Part shown: piece after piece, positions 6,228 to 6,869 of the stretch
How the letters are laid out: the number at the start of each line of letters is the position of its first letter
Position numbering within the stretch: position 1 is the first letter of the stretch
Origin: Bacteriovoracaceae bacterium
GTDB taxonomy: Bacteria; Bdellovibrionota; UBA1018
DNA: 6,869 nucleotides
Reading direction: 5' to 3'
NCBI GenBank assembly: GCA_947475645.1
Contig: CANJNU010000046.1
Coordinates: 1-6,869 of the forward strand
Program-made: the position numbers and the translations under genes
The notes under the pieces: generated by a model
Seen by the model: only the letters and a program-made list of their open reading frames with translations
The model's database searches: none
Told to the model about the DNA's origin: nothing

Positions 6228-6869
6228 ATCGCGAGCGAGAAGAATTCCGACGATCTGTCCAGATTCTTCAACCGGAAGTGCGCCTGCCGCATTCAACTCT
6301 TCGAGAACATTTTCTAAGCTCTCCTGACTCGAAATCACTCGGGGCACAGCCTCCATTAAATCTCGTACCGTATATTCAGCCCAAAGCTTGCGAGGAATAC
6401 GCTTCAAGAAATCGACACTTAAAACCGCACCGTCCCTAAATGTAGCGCTATAGTAGCCCCCCAGCTGCACCGGAAGAATTCGAATTTTGGAACGCATCAT
6501 TTGCGCGGCAGCGTCAGTAAGAGATTGCTCGGGGTAAAGTGGAGGCGTAACCTCAGTGAGTTCGGCAACCATTACTCCATGTAAGAGCTCTCGTTGCACA
6601 ATCACGGCTTGCTCTTGGCTCGAGGCCGAGTAAATAAATACCGCAATCAGCATTAGAATTAGATTTCCGCCAATCAGACCGAGCAGGCCCAAGCCCCACG
6701 CCATCACTCGACCTAAACGAGTGGCCTTATCCGTGGCCGAAACCCAGTCCATTCGCGACGCGAGAAGTGAACGAAGCACACGGCCCCCATCCAACGGAAA
6801 GGCCGGCAACAGATTGAAAATACCCAGTGCCAAATTGAGTCGAGATATCCAATAAAAGAAAAACGAAAG
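6177..6869 (-). CDS. Site-2-type M50 membrane metalloprotease with two CBS domains (N-terminus beyond window)
   Basis: The final 230 residues of a polytopic membrane protease, open to the right edge with no start in the window; the TTG at 6833 that could be taken as a start is simply an internal Leu codon, as the frame continues upstream as membrane helix (LSFFFYWISRLN). Visible: FNLLPAFPLDGGRVLR (18-33), the M50 motif whose Asp27 is the third zinc ligand; then ATRLGRVMAWGLGL and two close hydrophobic segments (about 55-80), as in S2P/Rip3-like proteases; then two CBS domains at about 94-155 and 158-225, which in this family bind adenine nucleotides and may gate activity. The HExxH zinc motif must lie beyond the window. 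S2P enzymes cut transmembrane substrates such as anti-sigma factors; the substrate here is unknown. The gene ends with TGA at 6179-6177, inside the PLD-like gene on the other strand. Confidence 0.88.
   Translation of the reverse strand, partial: LSFFFYWISRLNLALGIFNLLPAFPLDGGRVLRSLLASRMDWVSATDKATRLGRVMAWGLGLLGLIGGNLILMLIAVFIYSASSQEQAVIVQRELLHGVMVAELTEVTPPLYPEQSLTDAAAQMMRSKIRILPVQLGGYYSATFRDGAVLSVDFLKRIPRKLWAEYTVRDLMEAVPRVISSQESLENVLEELNAAGALPVEESGQIVGILLARDLGDLIELRQLERKAAA

Noticed and set aside
5200..6481. Cluster of GAATTC sites (eight in the window, five or more in this stretch)
   Set aside because: More than random expectation, but most arise from frequent Arg-Ile-Arg or Glu-Phe codon runs (AGA ATT CGA); no array, spacing rule or symmetry beyond the site itself.
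6833..6869. TTG at 6833-6831 as the start of a short protease
   Set aside because: The frame continues upstream to the window edge as hydrophobic sequence, and a protein starting there would lack the HExxH half of the M50 active site.

Overview
The window carries four complete or nearly complete protein genes and two genes cut by its edges. The DNA looks close to half G+C by eye, reads under the standard code (TAA, TAG and TGA all end genes), and every gene is bacterial in style. The left-edge gene encodes an exported protein with outer-membrane barrel character, which suggests a Gram-negative bacterium. A Bdellovibrionota/Oligoflexia or deltaproteobacterial-type host would fit, but that is only an impression; nothing here fixes the taxon. 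I see no rRNA, tRNA, CRISPR array, insertion sequence or phage gene.

Layout, left to right. (1) Positions 1-366, minus strand: N-terminal part of a signal-peptide protein, probably an outer-membrane beta-barrel, absent from a simple complete-ORF scan because it runs off the edge. (2) 367-591: divergent control region containing an imperfect 18-bp palindrome. (3) 592-1827, plus: an SLC1/DAACS-type glutamate/aspartate (or C4-dicarboxylate) symporter. (4) 1839-2531, minus: a DTW-domain tRNA-uridine aminocarboxypropyltransferase (TapT type), tail-to-tail with the transporter across an 11-bp gap. (5) 2620-4182, plus and divergent from tapT: a three-part fusion of an Mrp/ApbC P-loop ATPase, a DUF971 domain and a NifU C-terminal (Nfu) domain, preceded by a His/Asp-rich tail. 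(6) 4236-6227, plus: a two-HKD phospholipase D/cardiolipin-synthase-like protein with a C-terminal region of about 218 residues that I do not recognise. (7) 6177-6869, minus: C-terminal part of an M50 (site-2) membrane protease with two CBS domains, overlapping the PLD gene tail-to-tail by 51 bp.

The genes do not form one pathway. Mrp and PLD are same-strand neighbours 53 bp apart and could be co-transcribed, but Fe-S cluster handling and phospholipid/phosphodiester chemistry have no obvious link. The transporter, barrel, PLD and S2P genes have envelope roles; TapT (tRNA modification) and Mrp-DUF971-Nfu (Fe-S cluster carriage) are housekeeping in character. The most notable items are the Mrp-DUF971-NifU fusion with its metal-binding-looking tail, and the orphan C-terminal region of the PLD protein. 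I find no convincing new defence or mobile system.
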